The translations under genes were made by a program, and so were the position numbers. Of a DNA stretch of 64,000 nucleotides, positions 23,038-32,116 are shown one piece after another. The notes below the pieces were generated by a model. The model saw nothing but the letters and a program-made list of their open reading frames with translations. It searched no databases and had not been told where the DNA came from. Each line of letters starts with the position of its first letter. Position 1 is the first letter of the stretch. Origin of the DNA: JAZBPO01 sp963691775 (GTDB lineage Bacteria > Pseudomonadota > Gammaproteobacteria > Pseudomonadales > Azotimanducaceae); contig OY829369.1 of assembly GCA_963691775.1 (NCBI GenBank), forward strand, positions 3,968,001-4,032,000, in the 5' to 3' direction.

Positions 23038-26000
23038 GCCTACGGTTCTCGCAGGTTTGACATCGGATTCCGTTGATGAAGATGAAACCTACAGGCGCAA
23101 TCTGGCCGGGACCTTCACAGACGTTGATATCGCGACCAACGGAGATTCGCTGACGCTCACGGCGGCGGTTCAAGGTTCTCCGAGCAACGGCCTGACGTTC
23201 ACGTCGGTGTCGGTCGATATGGCGGACGTGGCCAATCCGACGCTTGTGGCGGTACCGGCTGTTGATGCCAACGGATCCGCAACGATTCGCGTAACTGCCG
23301 AGGATGATGGATCGGCGACTGAGTTCTCCGAATTCACTCTGACGGTCGATGCGATTAACGACGCACCGGTCGGCGCTGCGGATGCAGTGACGACGGGCGA
23401 GGATACGGCGATCAACGTCGATGTGGTGGCGAACGATTCGGACGTGGACGACGGGACCACCCTGAGCGTAGCAACGGGGACGCTTACGGATGGCTCGAAC
23501 GGTACGACATCGCTGAACGGTGACGGCACGGTGCGCTACACGCCGGCCTTGAATTTCAACGGTTCGGACTCGTTCACCTACTCGGTGACCGACGGCACGG
23601 CGACGGTCGGCCCGGTGACCGTGACCGTGACGGTCAACGCGGCGAACGACGCACCGGTCGGCGCTGCGGATGCGGTGACGACGGACGAGGACACGGCGAT
23701 CGACGTCGATGTCGTGGCGAACGATTCGGACGTGGACGACGCGACCACCCTGAGCGTAGCAACGGGGACGCTTACGGATGGCTCGAGCGGTACGACGTCG
23801 CTGAACGGTGACGGCACGGTGCGCTACACGCCGGCCTTGAATTTCAACGGTTCGGACTCGTTCACCTACTCGGTGACCGACGGCACGGCGACGGTCGGCC
23901 CGGTGACCGTGACCGTGACGGTCAACGCGGCGAACGACGCACCGGTCGGCGCTGCGGATGCGGTGACGACGGACGAGGACACGGCGATCAACGTCGATGT
24001 GGTGGCGAACGATTCGGACGTGGACGACGCGACCACCCTGAGCGTAGCAACGGGGACGCTTACGGATGGCTCGAGCGGTACGACGTCGCTGAACGGTGAC
24101 GGCACGGTGCGCTATACGCCGGCCTTGAATTTCAACGGTTCGGACTCGTTCACCTACTCGGTGACCGACGGCACGGTGACGGTCGGCCCGGTGGCCGTTA
24201 CCGTGACGGTCAACGCGGTGAATGATGCGCCGGTTGTCGATGCGGGCGTCGCCAGCGTGACGATCGACGAAGATAGCGGGTCCTTCGAACGCGATGTCTC
24301 GGCGGCCTTCACCGACGTTGATATTGCGACCAATACCGACGTGCTCACGCTTGATTCGTCGCCGACCGTCCTGTCGTCGACCGGCTCGCTCGCCTTTGAT
24401 GTGCTGTCGATCGGCGGCGCGATACTCAAGATCGCGCCGAGGGCGGATACAAACGGTACGGCGACAGTACGCATACGCGCCACTGACACGAGCGGTTCCG
24501 CGATTACGACGGATTTCCTCGTTACGGTAACCTCAGTAAACGACGCGCCTACCGTAGTGGGCGCGCTCGCTCCCCAAACGCTTACTGAAGATCAGTCAAC
24601 CAAGTCGATCGACCTTTCGGGCAGCTTCACCGACAAAGATTTTGGGGATGCCCCCGCGTCTCGCCTCGCGCTTACGGTTTCTGCGAACACGAACCCGAAT
24701 CTATTTTCGCTGGTTGACACGACGAACACCTCTGGCCAGATCGATGGCTCCACCCTTCGTGTGCGGCCCGCGCCGAATCGCTTCGGTACGGCTACGCTAA
24801 CGATCCGCGCGACGGACAACGGTATTCCACTCCCAGCGCTCTTCGTCGAGACGACAGTTGACGTGACGATCGAGCCTCTAGACGACGCTCCCGATGCGAT
24901 GGACGACGTCGTGTCGATGAATGAGGATGAGAGCGTCGTTGGTTTCGATCCACGAGTGAACGATTCGGAGGTCGACTCCACGGGTTCTACGGAGTCTCCG
25001 GGGGCTACGGTGATCCAGAACGCCGTCGTCGACGTGGGCACTGTTTCGATCACCGGGGGAGGCAAGACACTCGACTATGCCCCGCCCGCCAACTATTTCG
25101 GTGCGGCGACCATCCGCTATGTCATTGGCGATGGCTTTGGCGCGCTGACCGATACTGCAGACGTGCGCATCACTGTCTCCCAGGTCGACGACGCTCCGAC
25201 GGCCGTGGACGACGCTGCGACGATCAACGAAGAAGCGACGCTTGCCGGATTCAACCCGCTCGCGAACGACACTGAGGTGGACAGCACCGGTTCGCCGATC
25301 ACGCCCGGCGCCCTTTCACTCGTCACGGCGACCGTCAACGCCGCCGAGGGAACGGTGGTGGTCAACGGTGGCGGCACGCTCGATTTCGAACCCGCGGCCG
25401 ACTTCTTCGGTACGGCCGTGATCGAGTACACGATTCGAGATGGCGTCGGATCGCTTTCGGACACCGGCCAGGTCGCGGTCACGGTCATCAACATCGACGA
25501 TCCGCCGAACAAGAGCGCCCCCTTCGGCGCGGACTTTGTAAGCACGAACGAAGACACGCCGATTACCTTCGCGGCCCTTGCGAATGACACGCAGGTTGAT
25601 GGCAGCGCTGGAAATCCAATCTTCATCACCTCTGCCTCTGGCGGCAGCCTTGTGGCTGCTCACGGCACGGCGACCACCGACGGAACGACAATTACCTATA
25701 CGCCGGATCCTGACTACTTCGGCTTCGATGCCTTCAATTACATCGCGCGAGACAGCTTCGGCCTGTTGTCGAGCGAGGTGCGCGTCGATGTCGAGATCTT
25801 CCAGGTCGATGATGCTCCGCGCCCGGTCGATGACGCTGCAGCGACGCAAGAAGATACCCCGCTCCTCGGCTTCGATCCGACCGTGAACGACGTGGAGGTT
25901 GACTCTGCTGGTGCAGTGGCGAGTCCAGGGACCGTCGCGCTCCAGTCGGCCAGCGTTGCGCCCGCGCAGGGCTCCGTATCGGTTGCCGGCAACAGCATCG

Positions 26001-29000
26001 ACTTCACGCCAGCGGCGAACTTCTTCGGACCCGCCACCATCAGCTATACCGTCGTTGACGCGTTCGGAGGGCAGAGCGCAAGCGCCGAGATCGTGGTCAA
26101 CGTGGCACAGGTCGATGACGCCCCGGATGCGCAGGATGACGTGCTCACAACCAATGAGGACCAGCCGCTGTCGGGTTTCGATCCGCTGGTGAACGACTCC
26201 GAGGTGGACAGTTCGGGGACCGCTGAGTCGCCCGGTGCCCTGCAGATCATCAGCGCCGCGGCGGCCCAGGGTTCGGCCACGGTTTCAGGGGCAGGTCTTA
26301 CGATCGACTACGCGCCGCCGCCGAACTTCTTCGGCGCGGATACGATCAGCTATTCGGTGCGCGATGGCGTTGGCGCCTTGTCCGACTCGGCGTCAATCCA
26401 GGTCACCGTCGCTCAGGTGAACGATGTTCCGATCGCTGCGGACGATGCCTATGTGTTCGACGAAGACGCGGGCGAAGTCGTGCTGTCGGTAACGGACAAT
26501 GATTTCCTCTTCGATGCGCCAGTACTTATCAGCGCTGCGGGGACAACGCAGTCGATCAACGGAGATGATTTCGAGAACAGCTCGGAGTCGACGCCCACGA
26601 CCGTTGAGGATGCAACGGGTGACACCATCACGCTTCCCAACGGGACGCTCGCGATCGATGGTGCGACGATCGTGTACACGGCCAAGGACGATTTCAGCGG
26701 CGCAGATTTCTTCACCTATACACTGGAGGACGTGGACGGAGAACAGGCGACGGGGCGCGTGGATATCACCATCAACCCGGTGAACGATCCACCGATCGGT
26801 TCCCAGAGTCAGAGCTACTCAGTTCTTCAGGACACCTCGCTCGTCGTGGATGCGGTAAGCGGTGTGCTCGTAGGCGCCTTCGATATCGACGGCGATGCGG
26901 TGACCGCGACGCTCCAGCGACTGCCGGCGAACGGCAGTCTGGTATTGAATGCAGACGGGAGCTTCACCTACCAACCCAACCTTGGCTTCTTTGGCTTCGA
27001 CAGTTTCGAGTTCTTTGTTTTCGACGGTACGGTCGTGAACGATGGCGGTCCTTTGACCGTGGAAATCGACGTTGAAGAGCTCGTTATCGAGCCGCCGCCA
27101 CCTATTTCAGGAACGGTCGACAGCGGGCTTCCGCTGGCGCAGGTTCCGCTCGAGCTCGTTGAGGGTGTTGACCCGAATGTCCTGATTCTTATGGACGACT
27201 CCGGCTCCATGGATTTTGCGTTCGCGACCAACGAGCAGGGCGCAGTCTTCACGATTCGGAATAATGCCCGTCGGCCGCGGCCCCAGAGTCGACGCAGCGA
27301 GACTTACTACTACATCTTTGATTTGCCAAATAACACATACGGTAGGGGAGGCTTGCCCTCGGAGGCAGAGCTTCTAGGTTCTTCCAACTTTGGTACGGCG
27401 GGTAACCCGAACCAGTATGGTGTGTGGCGCGGCCGCAATCACCTCTACAACAAGATTTACTACGACCCGCAGACGCGCTACCGGCCGTGGCGGGGCCTTG
27501 GGCCGGGCGACGCGCCGTTCCCGCAGGCTGATCCGGGCCGGGCGGTGCTGAACCCCTTCCGGACCAATGAAGGCTTCGGCGGTGGCGTCCCTAACGGCAA
27601 TCGGGGCTGGGACGGCGATCTGCGTCAAACCTGGCAATACGCGGCCTTCGGCGTTCCCGATTGGGACAATAATGGCGGCGACCGTGGCCGCGTCATCGAG
27701 AATTACTATATTCCTCGCTACTACGTGATCACCGATGGCAACTTCAACGGAATTCCCGCCTGGGACACGCCGCACTGTCTGGTTGAAATCCGCCCCGCCG
27801 GTGAGGGGTATACGGACAAGGATGAAAATGCAGACGTGCCGATCTGTAATGCGTATACGAACAATCTCGGCGGCGGGCGGTATCAGTCCAATGGTGTATT
27901 TCCAGGTGGCGTGAACCGGACCGACTGCGCGGATCCGTTGCAGTGCACCTTTGCAGAAGAGATCCAGAATTTCGCGAACTGGTTCGTCTATTACCGGAAT
28001 CGGGAATACACGGTAAAGGCCTCGCTCGGCGCGGTCGTAGCGGACGTCACGAGCCTCAATGTGGGCTACGCCACGATAAACCAGCCAACGACTAAGCGGC
28101 GCTTCATCGAACCCATGGAGCCGTCCTTCCGGGGCACCAACAAGTCTCGCCTGCTCACGCAGATCTACGAGATCAACTCGAGCGGCGCCACGCCCCTGCG
28201 GCAGAATCTGGACCGAGCTGGCCGGCATTTCCGCTGCCAGAGTGGAGATATCTTCGGAAGCTCCGGGAGCTCAACGCCGGGGACCGGCACGTGCCCGGTG
28301 GCCCCGGCTCCCGCAGGGCTGTGCCAGCAACAATTCACGCTGCTGTTCACGGACGGGGAGTGGAACGGTAGCTACACGGGCGGGGTGGGCAACGAGGACG
28401 CCGATGAGCCGAGCTCTCCCTTTGATGGCGGCTTCTTCGCGGATGGCGTCGCCAATACGCTCGCCGATGTGGCGATGTTCTACTACGAGACGGACATACA
28501 CGCCTCCCTTGACAACCTCGTCCCGACCACAGATCGCGATCGTGCACTTGCCGCAAGCAATGCGTTCACGGATGGCGACAACGCGGTCATGCATCAGCAC
28601 GTCACGACCTTTACGGTCGGCTTTGGCGTGGATGGAAATCTGACGGAAAGCGACATTCCGACGCAGCTGGGCGGCCCTCCGGCGACGGTCAATTGGCGCA
28701 ATCCATTCAACAATGGTCTGGCGAAGTTCGATGACCTTCGTCACGCGGCCCTCAACGGACGCGGTGACTACCTTTCCGCCGCTGATCCTTCTGCGCTCGA
28801 GCGAGAGCTGCGCGATGCCTTTGACGAATTCGGCTCCGGCGCGGGCGCTGCTTCCGCGGTCTCCTTCAATTCCCAGCAGGTCCGCAATGACACAAGGGTC
28901 TTCCGCGGGTTCTACAACACCGACGACAACACTGGCGACCTCGTGGCGCAGCTGGTTGACTTCGAGAACGACGTGGTCATCGATCCCCCGATCTGGTCTG

Positions 29001-31045
29001 CTGCGGAGCGGCTCGATGCGCGCGATCCGTTCAGCCGGCTGATCGTGACCTACGACCGACAGCCGGATGAGGCGAATCCCTCCCCTCAGGGTGGCCGTTT
29101 CCGCTTTGGACAGTTGAACTCGGAGCAGCAGATCGGAGTTGCGCGAAGCGATGTCTCTTATCTTCGCGGAGCCCGTGGCAATGAACGGCCGCTGGGCGAT
29201 CTCCGCGAGCGGCCGGGGTCCCTCGGCCTGCTGGGGGACATCGTGAACTCATCGCCAGTTTTTGTCGGTGCGCCCAATTTCATTGGCCGCGACCGTTCGC
29301 CCTATCCCGTGGGCTCAGGCGAGCTCTACTCGGACTTTGTTGCTGCGCGCTCCCAGCGGATCGGTATGGTCTATGTGGGCGCGAATGACGGCATGCTCCA
29401 CGGGTTCAAGGCAGACAGCGGTGATGAGCTGTTCGCGTATCTGCCCGATCGTTTGATCCGCGCTGGCCAGGGCGATGCGAATGCGATTCGCGACTTCCCG
29501 GATCCCGTCTATCAACACCAGTTCTACGTGGACAATCAGCCGTCGATCGCGGACGTGTTCATGAAAACCAGAGGCAGCGGCACGCGCGCCTGGGCGACGG
29601 TGCTCGTCGGGTCGCTGCGGGCGGGTGGCAGAGGCCTTTTCGCGCTCGATATTACCGATCCGGACGCTCTGGAGGTCGGCGGAAGGGACGCCAAGGAACG
29701 GCTCGCTGCAGAGCGTGTGCTTTGGGAGTTCACCAACGAGGACGACAGTTATCCGCTGCTTCCCGCGGGCCCCCTGGGTGCGACGGTCGGCACGCCCGCG
29801 GGCGGTGGCGTCGATGCGCTTACCGACGCCGATGGGCGAGGCGTGAGGGATCTCGGGTTCACCTACTCCGTGCCGACGATTGCCATGACCAACGTCGCGA
29901 GCAGCGGCAGTTCCGATCTCAAATGGGCTGCCGTTTTTGGTAACGGCTACAACTCGACCTATGGCCACGCGAGCCTGTTCGTCAATTTCATCGAGGATGG
30001 GAACGACGGTTCCTGGGATCCTGGCGACTTCGTTAAGGTTCAGACTGGCGTAGGTCCAGCGCCGGTGGGTGAGCCGAACGCCGGTCTGCCGAACGGCTTG
30101 GGTGAGCCGAGGCTCATTGATCTCGATGGCAACGGCACCGTTGATTTCGGCTATGCGGGCGACCTGCGTGGGAACCTCTATCGGTTTGACCTGACAAGCG
30201 CGAATCCGGACAACTGGACGTCGACGATCATTTTCCGCGCGACCTATCTTGACGGTACGCCCCAGCCCATTACGACTCAGCCGATCGTGACGCGTAACAC
30301 TCAGGCGGACGGCGTCGTCGTTCTGATCGGAACCGGTGGTTACTTCACGGAGACTGACGGTACCGATCAGAGCATCCAATCCCTTTACGGCATCTGGGAT
30401 CGGATCCAGGCAAATCCCTTTGCGGTGGAGGCGGTCCCGCCCACTCGGGGCGGCGACCGCTCCCTGCTCGTGGAACAGGAGTTGATCAATCTGTTCGATA
30501 GCTCGCTTGGAGCGTTCCGAACGGCCACGGCGAATGAGGTGATCTACGACACGGCCTCGGTTCGCGGTTGGTATATCGACTTCGACCCGCGTCGGCCGTT
30601 GACCACCGTGGACGGGGGATTCAATCCTGATGCATCCGGAAACGCGCCGCCCGCGATCCAGTTCCCGGGGGAGCGTGCGGTGCGCAATCTCGACATAAGG
30701 GGAGGCTTCCTGTTCGTGAATACGGTGATCCCGCGAGACAGTCTGTCCTGTGACGTCAGCCCTGGCGGTTTTGCCTTTGCCATCAATCCCCTTACCGGAG
30801 GGGTGGGCGGTCAAAATGCGGACTCGGCCTTCGACATCAACAACGACGGCCAATTTGACAACAATGATCTCGTCGGCGGTGTCGTCGTTTCAGGTTTGCG
30901 CTTCGATGATGCAGTTCCAACCGATTCAACCTTCATCGGCACGAAACGGTTTACGCAGCTGTCTGACCGCTCTCTGGACATTCGAGACACCAACACGGGC
31001 TTCGGTTTGCGAACAGGGCGTCTGTCTTGGAGGGAGCTGCAGTGA
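23021..31045 (+). CDS. pilY1: pilY1, main portion: 13 Ig/cadherin-like repeats, vWA domain and PilY1 beta-propeller
   Basis: The continuation after the frameshift is open for 2,674 codons. Repeats 4-16 (to about 27115) are Ig/cadherin-like units starting with DD.....EDT and ending V(N/D)D.P. Repeats 5-7 are three near-identical copies. Next comes a vWA domain with MIDAS motif DDSGSMD (about 27190) and TVGFGVDG (about 28617). Last is the PilY1 C-terminal propeller: GDIVNSSPVFVG, VYVGANDGMLHGF, RAGGRGLFALDIT, then DLDGNGTVD (about 30120), fitting the calcium loop D.D.N...D. DINNDGQFDNND near 30835 is a second calcium-type loop. PilY1 family members are pilus-tip adhesins and retraction regulators. 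Pseudomonas PilY1 is about 1,160 residues, so the long repeat stalk is unusual. ATG 23021 exists but lacks a signal peptide and ribosome site, so this part is probably not made alone. Confidence 0.85.
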   Translation: MAVNDEPTVLAGLTSDSVDEDETYRRNLAGTFTDVDIATNGDSLTLTAAVQGSPSNGLTFTSVSVDMADVANPTLVAVPAVDANGSATIRVTAEDDGSATEFSEFTLTVDAINDAPVGAADAVTTGEDTAINVDVVANDSDVDDGTTLSVATGTLTDGSNGTTSLNGDGTVRYTPALNFNGSDSFTYSVTDGTATVGPVTVTVTVNAANDAPVGAADAVTTDEDTAIDVDVVANDSDVDDATTLSVATGTLTDGSSGTTSLNGDGTVRYTPALNFNGSDSFTYSVTDGTATVGPVTVTVTVNAANDAPVGAADAVTTDEDTAINVDVVANDSDVDDATTLSVATGTLTDGSSGTTSLNGDGTVRYTPALNFNGSDSFTYSVTDGTVTVGPVAVTVTVNAVNDAPVVDAGVASVTIDEDSGSFERDVSAAFTDVDIATNTDVLTLDSSPTVLSSTGSLAFDVLSIGGAILKIAPRADTNGTATVRIRATDTSGSAITTDFLVTVTSVNDAPTVVGALAPQTLTEDQSTKSIDLSGSFTDKDFGDAPASRLALTVSANTNPNLFSLVDTTNTSGQIDGSTLRVRPAPNRFGTATLTIRATDNGIPLPALFVETTVDVTIEPLDDAPDAMDDVVSMNEDESVVGFDPRVNDSEVDSTGSTESPGATVIQNAVVDVGTVSITGGGKTLDYAPPANYFGAATIRYVIGDGFGALTDTADVRITVSQVDDAPTAVDDAATINEEATLAGFNPLANDTEVDSTGSPITPGALSLVTATVNAAEGTVVVNGGGTLDFEPAADFFGTAVIEYTIRDGVGSLSDTGQVAVTVINIDDPPNKSAPFGADFVSTNEDTPITFAALANDTQVDGSAGNPIFITSASGGSLVAAHGTATTDGTTITYTPDPDYFGFDAFNYIARDSFGLLSSEVRVDVEIFQVDDAPRPVDDAAATQEDTPLLGFDPTVNDVEVDSAGAVASPGTVALQSASVAPAQGSVSVAGNSIDFTPAANFFGPATISYTVVDAFGGQSASAEIVVNVAQVDDAPDAQDDVLTTNEDQPLSGFDPLVNDSEVDSSGTAESPGALQIISAAAAQGSATVSGAGLTIDYAPPPNFFGADTISYSVRDGVGALSDSASIQVTVAQVNDVPIAADDAYVFDEDAGEVVLSVTDNDFLFDAPVLISAAGTTQSINGDDFENSSESTPTTVEDATGDTITLPNGTLAIDGATIVYTAKDDFSGADFFTYTLEDVDGEQATGRVDITINPVNDPPIGSQSQSYSVLQDTSLVVDAVSGVLVGAFDIDGDAVTATLQRLPANGSLVLNADGSFTYQPNLGFFGFDSFEFFVFDGTVVNDGGPLTVEIDVEELVIEPPPPISGTVDSGLPLAQVPLELVEGVDPNVLILMDDSGSMDFAFATNEQGAVFTIRNNARRPRPQSRRSETYYYIFDLPNNTYGRGGLPSEAELLGSSNFGTAGNPNQYGVWRGRNHLYNKIYYDPQTRYRPWRGLGPGDAPFPQADPGRAVLNPFRTNEGFGGGVPNGNRGWDGDLRQTWQYAAFGVPDWDNNGGDRGRVIENYYIPRYYVITDGNFNGIPAWDTPHCLVEIRPAGEGYTDKDENADVPICNAYTNNLGGGRYQSNGVFPGGVNRTDCADPLQCTFAEEIQNFANWFVYYRNREYTVKASLGAVVADVTSLNVGYATINQPTTKRRFIEPMEPSFRGTNKSRLLTQIYEINSSGATPLRQNLDRAGRHFRCQSGDIFGSSGSSTPGTGTCPVAPAPAGLCQQQFTLLFTDGEWNGSYTGGVGNEDADEPSSPFDGGFFADGVANTLADVAMFYYETDIHASLDNLVPTTDRDRALAASNAFTDGDNAVMHQHVTTFTVGFGVDGNLTESDIPTQLGGPPATVNWRNPFNNGLAKFDDLRHAALNGRGDYLSAADPSALERELRDAFDEFGSGAGAASAVSFNSQQVRNDTRVFRGFYNTDDNTGDLVAQLVDFENDVVIDPPIWSAAERLDARDPFSRLIVTYDRQPDEANPSPQGGRFRFGQLNSEQQIGVARSDVSYLRGARGNERPLGDLRERPGSLGLLGDIVNSSPVFVGAPNFIGRDRSPYPVGSGELYSDFVAARSQRIGMVYVGANDGMLHGFKADSGDELFAYLPDRLIRAGQGDANAIRDFPDPVYQHQFYVDNQPSIADVFMKTRGSGTRAWATVLVGSLRAGGRGLFALDITDPDALEVGGRDAKERLAAERVLWEFTNEDDSYPLLPAGPLGATVGTPAGGGVDALTDADGRGVRDLGFTYSVPTIAMTNVASSGSSDLKWAAVFGNGYNSTYGHASLFVNFIEDGNDGSWDPGDFVKVQTGVGPAPVGEPNAGLPNGLGEPRLIDLDGNGTVDFGYAGDLRGNLYRFDLTSANPDNWTSTIIFRATYLDGTPQPITTQPIVTRNTQADGVVVLIGTGGYFTETDGTDQSIQSLYGIWDRIQANPFAVEAVPPTRGGDRSLLVEQELINLFDSSLGAFRTATANEVIYDTASVRGWYIDFDPRRPLTTVDGGFNPDASGNAPPAIQFPGERAVRNLDIRGGFLFVNTVIPRDSLSCDVSPGGFAFAINPLTGGVGGQNADSAFDINNDGQFDNNDLVGGVVVSGLRFDDAVPTDSTFIGTKRFTQLSDRSLDIRDTNTGFGLRTGRLSWRELQ
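23363..24226 (+). repeat. Three tandem 288-bp repeats inside pilY1
   Basis: The boundary sequence GCACCGGTCGG recurs at 23363, 23651 and 23939; the next, diverged unit starts at 24227 (spacing exactly 288 each time). Each copy encodes a 96-residue Ig/cadherin-like domain (GAADAVTT.EDTAI.VDVV...TVTVTVNA). The copies differ at only a few residues (GED/DED, AIN/AID, DDG/DDA, SNG/SSG). Such near-identity at the DNA level means recent duplication or gene conversion, and copy number could change by slippage. Confidence 0.95.
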
Positions 31046-31479
31046 TCCGATCTGCCTCAGAGGTCCGGTTTTTGCTCATGGTTCTGGGTGCTGCGGTCTG
31101 CGCGGGCGCGTTCGCAGCGCCGAATTTTCCTGATCGCTACATCGACCCCGATGACCTCGTGGACGTGGAGGAAATTGATGATGCGCTCTGGCCCGGAGGA
31201 CTTGACGCGTTTGCGGACTCGGCTCTTGAAGTCTTCGAAACACGAGGGCGCGTTGAGGACGTAAGCTATGAAGGCCCACGGCTTCTGGTCAACGGACTCG
31301 TGTACGGTTTCGCGTTAGAGGCAGATGTACGCCTGCGCGCCGGGGCGGGCGCCCCTTCGCTGATCGCGCCGGGCATGATGCTGGAGTTCTACTTCACGAC
31401 CGCCGACGCTGAGCCCGGCACGGCAGGGCGAATCATCGCTGCGATCGAAATGGATTCAGCGCTCGCGGAGCCGCAATAG
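31042..31479 (+). CDS. pilY2: PilY2-like small exported protein
   Basis: This 145-residue protein starts at GTG 31042, which overlaps the pilY1 stop (GTGA) and has GGAGGGAG upstream. It has a clear signal peptide (VRFLLMVLGAAVCAGAFAA) and a small beta-rich domain with RGRVEDVSYEGPRLLVNGLV then YGFALEADVRL. In Pseudomonas the gene in this position, after pilY1, is pilY2, a small protein needed for piliation. The assignment rests mainly on position and general pattern, so it is tentative. Confidence 0.65.
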   Translation: MIRSASEVRFLLMVLGAAVCAGAFAAPNFPDRYIDPDDLVDVEEIDDALWPGGLDAFADSALEVFETRGRVEDVSYEGPRLLVNGLVYGFALEADVRLRAGAGAPSLIAPGMMLEFYFTTADAEPGTAGRIIAAIEMDSALAEPQ

Positions 31480-31488
31480 CGCGACCGA

Positions 31489-32013
31489 TCATCCTGGCTG
31501 GCACGCTGCCTCATCGCGTTTCAGACGTCCTAGGCGAACTCGGCCCTGTACGTTCAGCACCAAGGTTCGCGCCGGCACATCCGCCTGCCGAGCGCAGACG
31601 ATGAATCGCCCGTTCTGCCAATCGGTCTGCCCATTCGCGAGGAAGCGCAGATAGCGACGGGTGCGGAACGCCCTCAGCTCCAGCTGCTCATCCGTTGCGG
31701 CGAAGTGGCGTTCGATTCGTTCGTCACCGAGCGTGCCTTTGGGTAACGGGTCGACGAATACCGAATAGCCTTCACTCCAGGCACCATCGCAGCGCCCGTA
31801 GGCGTCCAGGTGGCAGATGGTCACTGGAGCCTGGCGCATGATGGCGAGGGTACGTGCGAGGGCAAGGCCGGCGGCAATGCGATGCTGGCTTCTTTCAACG
31901 CCCAGTTCAGCGATGAGCCGCTGAACACCCGGCGCTGCGACCGACAGCAGCAGACCTAGGATGACAACCACAACGAGCGCCTCGATGAGGGTAAAGCCCG
32001 ATCGCTGAAACAT
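31489..32013 (-). CDS. fimT: FimT-type minor pilin / pseudopilin (GspH family)
   Basis: This 174-residue protein has a five-residue leader MFQRSG followed by FTLIEALVVVVILGLLLSVA, a type IV pilin helix with Glu5. A GspH-type domain follows: QHRIAAGLALARTLAIMRQ matches the 'AL..AR..A..R' motif, and four Cys residues are present. It is convergent with pilY2, 9 nt away, and on the same strand as pilR/pilS. In Pseudomonas fimT also sits beside pilR. FimT in some species binds DNA during natural transformation; that is known for the family, not shown here. Confidence 0.85.
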   Translation of the reverse strand: MFQRSGFTLIEALVVVVILGLLLSVAAPGVQRLIAELGVERSQHRIAAGLALARTLAIMRQAPVTICHLDAYGRCDGAWSEGYSVFVDPLPKGTLGDERIERHFAATDEQLELRAFRTRRYLRFLANGQTDWQNGRFIVCARQADVPARTLVLNVQGRVRLGRLKRDEAACQPG

Positions 32014-32116
32014 GCCGATGCTCCCTGCTGAGCGTGCAACGATGCATGCTGCAGGTAAGTACGGCTGTGGTTGCTAGCTTGGAGCCGGCGTGGAGATCGC
32101 CGAGCGGTGCGTAGGC

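Noticed and set aside
23363..24226. The regular 288-bp spacing as a CRISPR array
   Set aside because: Repeats are contiguous, coding and without unique spacers; no cas genes are present.
29315..30853. A 512-codon open frame on the minus strand over pilY1
   Set aside because: Antisense shadow in GC-rich coding DNA; the plus strand encodes the PilY1 propeller with conserved motifs.
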